From positions 1 to 64,000 of the forward strand of contig NZ_JASAOI010000052.1 in NCBI RefSeq assembly GCF_029953285.1: a stretch of 64,000 nt of DNA, in the 5' to 3' direction. Below the pieces are notes generated by a model, which was not told where the DNA came from, did not search any database, and was given only the letters and a program-made list of their open reading frames with translations. The translations under genes were made by a program, and so were the position numbers. This DNA comes from Yinghuangia seranimata. Lineage in GTDB: Bacteria; Actinomycetota; Actinomycetes; Streptomycetales; Streptomycetaceae. Each line of letters begins with the position of its first letter. Position 1 is the stretch's first letter. Of the stretch, positions 61,737 through 64,000 are shown piece after piece.

Positions 61737-62327
61737 TCAGGGGACGGTGCTCGTGCAGGCCGTTCCGACCGGCACCATCAGGACCTGTTCGCTGCCGCCG
61801 GACCTGACCTTCAGCGGTACGCACATCGGGCGTTCGGCGTAGAACCCGCCGGCGAAGACGATCCACGCCTTGTCGCCGGGGCGCCCCGGGCAGGCCGGTA
61901 TGCGGATCTCCGAGGCGGGCTCCTGCATGTTGCCCCACAGGATCGCGGGGCGTTCGGCCGCGTCGGCGGGCACGCTGAGTTCGGCGCTCTCGCCGACCCG
62001 GATGACGAGCCCGGTCTTGGCGAAGCGGCGCCCTTCCGCGTCGGGGTCGGGGGTGTCGCCGAGTTGGAGGACTCCCGCGCTCGTCGAGAACGCCACGGTG
62101 TCGAGGGCCACCGCGTAGCCGGCGCTCACGGCGCCGAGGGTGTCGACGGCGGTCGAGCAGTCGAGGCCGGTGTCGGCGGCCTGCGTGGTGGGCGCGGTCG
62201 GGTGAAACTGCGACGGAGTCTCCTCGGCGCTGCCCGGCCCGCCTTTGGCCGCGCAGGCGGCGACGGCGATGGCGCTCACGGCGAGCACGGCCGGCAGTCG
62301 CAGACGACGTGCCTGTCCGATCTTCAT
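61737..62327 (-). CDS. Lipoprotein of unknown function
   Basis: A 196-residue exported lipoprotein. The start MKIGQARRLRLPAVLAVSAI leads to a lipobox VAAC near residue 25. The mature part has a beta-rich pattern and four cysteines. No Shine-Dalgarno is strong; the start at 62327 gives a sensible signal peptide. Monocistronic. Confidence 0.7.
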   Translation of the reverse strand: MKIGQARRLRLPAVLAVSAIAVAACAAKGGPGSAEETPSQFHPTAPTTQAADTGLDCSTAVDTLGAVSAGYAVALDTVAFSTSAGVLQLGDTPDPDAEGRRFAKTGLVIRVGESAELSVPADAAERPAILWGNMQEPASEIRIPACPGRPGDKAWIVFAGGFYAERPMCVPLKVRSGGSEQVLMVPVGTACTSTVP

Positions 62328-62419
62328 ACTGGCATCGTGCCAGCGCGGCGGTGCGGGCGGAACGGTCTCGTCCGGCGTGTCCGTACCTGCGTGCCCCGGG
62401 CCCGGTCCGGGGCGCCTCG

Positions 62420-63064
62420 TCAGCCGGACGCGCCGAGTTCGACGACGGCCCCGGCCGCAGGGCGGACGAACTCCGTGCCGCCCTTCGCCTCCATCCAGCC
62501 CTCGAAGTAGTCCTGGCCGAGGTCGTTGAGGGTCGCGTCGTGGATCGGCAGCGCCCGTGCGGGCTTGACCGCGCGCACGAAGTCCAGCGCCTCGGCGAGC
62601 TTGAGCCACGGCGCGGCCGCCGGGACGAGGAGCGTGGTCACGGGGGTTTGGGGGACGTACAGCGCGTCGCCGGGGTGGTACACGGCCTCGTCGACGACGA
62701 AGCCGACGTTGGCGCAGCCCGGCAGCCCCTCGTAGATCTCGGCGTGTTGACCGCCCACGACGTCCACGGTGAAACCGGCCGCCGTGAACCGCTCCCCGAC
62801 CTCGACGACGACCGCCGCGCCGCCGAGTTGCGGCAGCAGCTCGGCGGCCGACCGCGGCAGGTGGACGCGGAACGCGGAGTCCCGGGCGGCCGCAGCGACC
62901 AGCGCGTCGACGTCTATGTGGTCAGGGTGTTCGTGGGTGACCAGCACGTCCGTCACCCCGTCGAGGGCGGCGGCGCTGTCGGAGAACACTCCGGGGTCGA
63001 CGACGAGGACCCGGTCGGCGGACTCGAGGCGTATGCAGGCGTGCCCGTGCTTGATCAAGCGCAT
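62420..63064 (-). CDS. Metallo-beta-lactamase-fold hydrolase (UlaG-like)
   Basis: A 214-residue protein. It starts MRLIKHGHACIRLE, has the metal motif THEHPDHIDVD, then YHPGDALYVP and LPIHDATLNDLG supplying later ligands. It resembles the UlaG/L-ascorbate-lactonase-like or YtkL branch. Substrate unknown. Confidence 0.85.
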   Translation of the reverse strand: MRLIKHGHACIRLESADRVLVVDPGVFSDSAAALDGVTDVLVTHEHPDHIDVDALVAAAARDSAFRVHLPRSAAELLPQLGGAAVVVEVGERFTAAGFTVDVVGGQHAEIYEGLPGCANVGFVVDEAVYHPGDALYVPQTPVTTLLVPAAAPWLKLAEALDFVRAVKPARALPIHDATLNDLGQDYFEGWMEAKGGTEFVRPAAGAVVELGASG

Positions 63065-63087
63065 GCGCCCACTATGGCAGCCCGAGG

Positions 63088-63531
63088 TCAGGCCAGGCGC
63101 GTGCGCGGGGCCAGGTGCCGGGCCAACACCTCTAGTGCCGCGCCGACCTCGGCGAGGACGTCCGGGTCGTCGGTGCCGAGTGCGGCGGCGAGCACGGGAG
63201 TCGGGTCGGCGGCGCGGACGGCGGCCACGCGGCCGGACACCGTGGACGCCTGCCGCACCAGCGTGCGGCGCCGGTCCCGCGGGTCGGGCCCGGTCTCGAC
63301 GGCGCCGGCTTCCTTGAGCCGGGCGACGGCGGTGGACACCTGGCTCTGCGGGAGCCCGGTGCGGGCGACGATCTCGGTGACGGTGGTCTCGTCGTGGGCG
63401 GCGAGGTCGCTGGCGACAATGAGCGCGAGGCGGGCGCCGCCGTCCAACGCGCCGCCGGGCGGCGCGGGGATGGCGTCCTCACCGATCTTCATGAGGGTGC
63501 GCCCGAGGAGGAAGAGTCCGACGGCATCCAT
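63088..63531 (-). CDS. MarR-family transcription regulator
   Basis: A 147-residue winged-helix protein (TTVTEIVARTGLPQSQVSTA, wing ETGPDPRDRRRTLV). It diverges from a hydrolase gene, with two overlapping AT-rich dyads between them. It probably represses both. Confidence 0.85.
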   Translation of the reverse strand: MDAVGLFLLGRTLMKIGEDAIPAPPGGALDGGARLALIVASDLAAHDETTVTEIVARTGLPQSQVSTAVARLKEAGAVETGPDPRDRRRTLVRQASTVSGRVAAVRAADPTPVLAAALGTDDPDVLAEVGAALEVLARHLAPRTRLA

Positions 63532-63545
63532 GGAGCGCAGCGTAT

Positions 63546-63571
63546 ATCCAATTCAATACATTGGATTGAAT
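63546..63571. promoter_or_regulatory. Overlapping palindromes, MarR operator
   Basis: Two inverted repeats interlock: ATCCAAT-N7-ATTGGAT (63546-63566) and ATTCAAT-N7-ATTGAAT (63551-63571). The AT-rich cluster lies 15 bp from the MarR start and about 77 bp from the hydrolase start. Confidence 0.75.
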
Positions 63572-63647
63572 GCATCGAATCCGATGAGTTATGGTCGACG
63601 TGCAGCGCGGGGCCGACGGGGCTCCGCCGCGGGGAGGGGACACGACC

Positions 63648-64000
63648 ATGGACGGCGCGAGGCACCCGGCGACCGACACGCGGGCCGAGACCACAACCGT
63701 CACCACCGGCACGCTCGCCGTCGACGGCGCCACGCTGCACTACCAGCTCCGCGGCACCGGACCCCTGTTGCTCATCTCGCAGAGCGGCGAGGGGGACGCC
63801 GACCGGAGCGCCGACCTGGTGGCGGGGCTCGCCGACGCGTACACGGTCCTGACGTACGACCGCCGCGGACTGTCCCGCAGCCGCGTCGAGGACCCGGCGT
63901 CGGGCGCGTCCATCGCGCAACACGCCGACGACGTCCACCGATTGCTCGCCGCCGTCACCGACGAACCCGCCCTCATGCTCGGCTGCAGCCTCGGCGCCTC
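63648..64000 (+). CDS. Alpha/beta-fold hydrolase, truncated by window end
   Basis: The N-terminal 117 residues are visible. A strand pair LAVDGATLHYQLRGTG leads to the oxyanion region LLLISQSGEGD, then VLTYDRRGLSRSR, and the frame ends in the nucleophile elbow GCSLGA. GGGGAGGGG precedes the ATG. The rest lies outside the window. Probably under control of the divergent MarR protein. Confidence 0.85.
   Translation, partial: MDGARHPATDTRAETTTVTTGTLAVDGATLHYQLRGTGPLLLISQSGEGDADRSADLVAGLADAYTVLTYDRRGLSRSRVEDPASGASIAQHADDVHRLLAAVTDEPALMLGCSLGA

Overview
The window is high-GC DNA with the codon habits of a filamentous actinomycete. GTG and TTG starts are frequent, third positions are almost always G or C, and stop/start codons often overlap (GTGA, ATGA). 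The content agrees: an AfsR/SARP-type regulator, several ECF sigma factors and NarL-type two-component systems, a mycothiol-dependent-isomerase-like protein, MmcQ/YjbR and CU044_5270 family proteins, and an ABC-F ATPase behind a WhiB7-like promoter. A Streptomyces relative is the best guess; genus cannot be fixed from the sequence. No rRNA, tRNA, CRISPR array, transposase or integrase was seen. The region reads as chromosomal accessory or arm-type sequence: many short operons, many regulator/target pairs, and several long non-coding repeat blocks.

Layout. 0-10 kb: SARP-ATPase regulator and a DHA2 exporter whose start is preceded by three heptamer repeats at 11-bp spacing; an alpha/beta hydrolase; an aldo/keto reductase; a frameshifted lipoprotein gene; a MarR gene diverging from an enolase gene across six 13-bp tandem repeats. 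10-16 kb: SUKH and YjbR-like proteins, a zinc-ribbon protein, a LysR/SDR divergent pair with a perfect palindrome, two hypothetical genes, then about 1 kb of non-coding hairpin repeats. 16-26 kb: DHA2 exporter/TetR pair, lone ABC ATPase, HTH protein, Mug glycosylase, SDR, SRPBCC protein, and an operon of a degenerate histidine kinase, a complete histidine kinase and a NarL-type regulator. 26-35 kb: GNAT, ROK and GntR/UTRA regulators (a DasR-like operator lies inside the GntR promoter), AlkD-like repair protein, ABC-F gene with leader peptide and attenuator, secreted lipase, YrdB-like protein, ADP-ribosylglycohydrolase. 35.5-36.3 kb: first copy of a large palindromic element. 36-48 kb: metabolic and membrane genes, a YCII/ECF42 sigma pair, a 20-bp tandem repeat, and a membrane-anchored deaminase-type toxin with a likely immunity gene. 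48-55 kb: secreted proteins, an ECF sigma/CU044_5270 pair, a stand-alone NusG KOW domain, an NYN-domain protein. 55.2-56.0 kb: second copy of the palindromic element. 56-64 kb: DUF1214/sulfotransferase pair, membrane protein/histidine kinase/regulator operon, lipoprotein, metallo-beta-lactamase-fold protein, and a MarR gene diverging from a truncated hydrolase gene.

The window holds many self-contained regulatory modules, and most have an operator visible by eye. The most unusual material is non-coding. It comprises (i) two roughly 780-bp palindromic elements built from four copies of one structured arm around a U-rich terminator-like hairpin, with a compensatory base change in the arm stem; (ii) a composite hairpin array at 13.7-15.9 kb; (iii) a roughly 73-bp repeat shared by the sequence upstream of the SARP gene and the 3' end of the ADP-ribosylglycohydrolase gene; and (iv) the 13-bp operator array between marR and eno.
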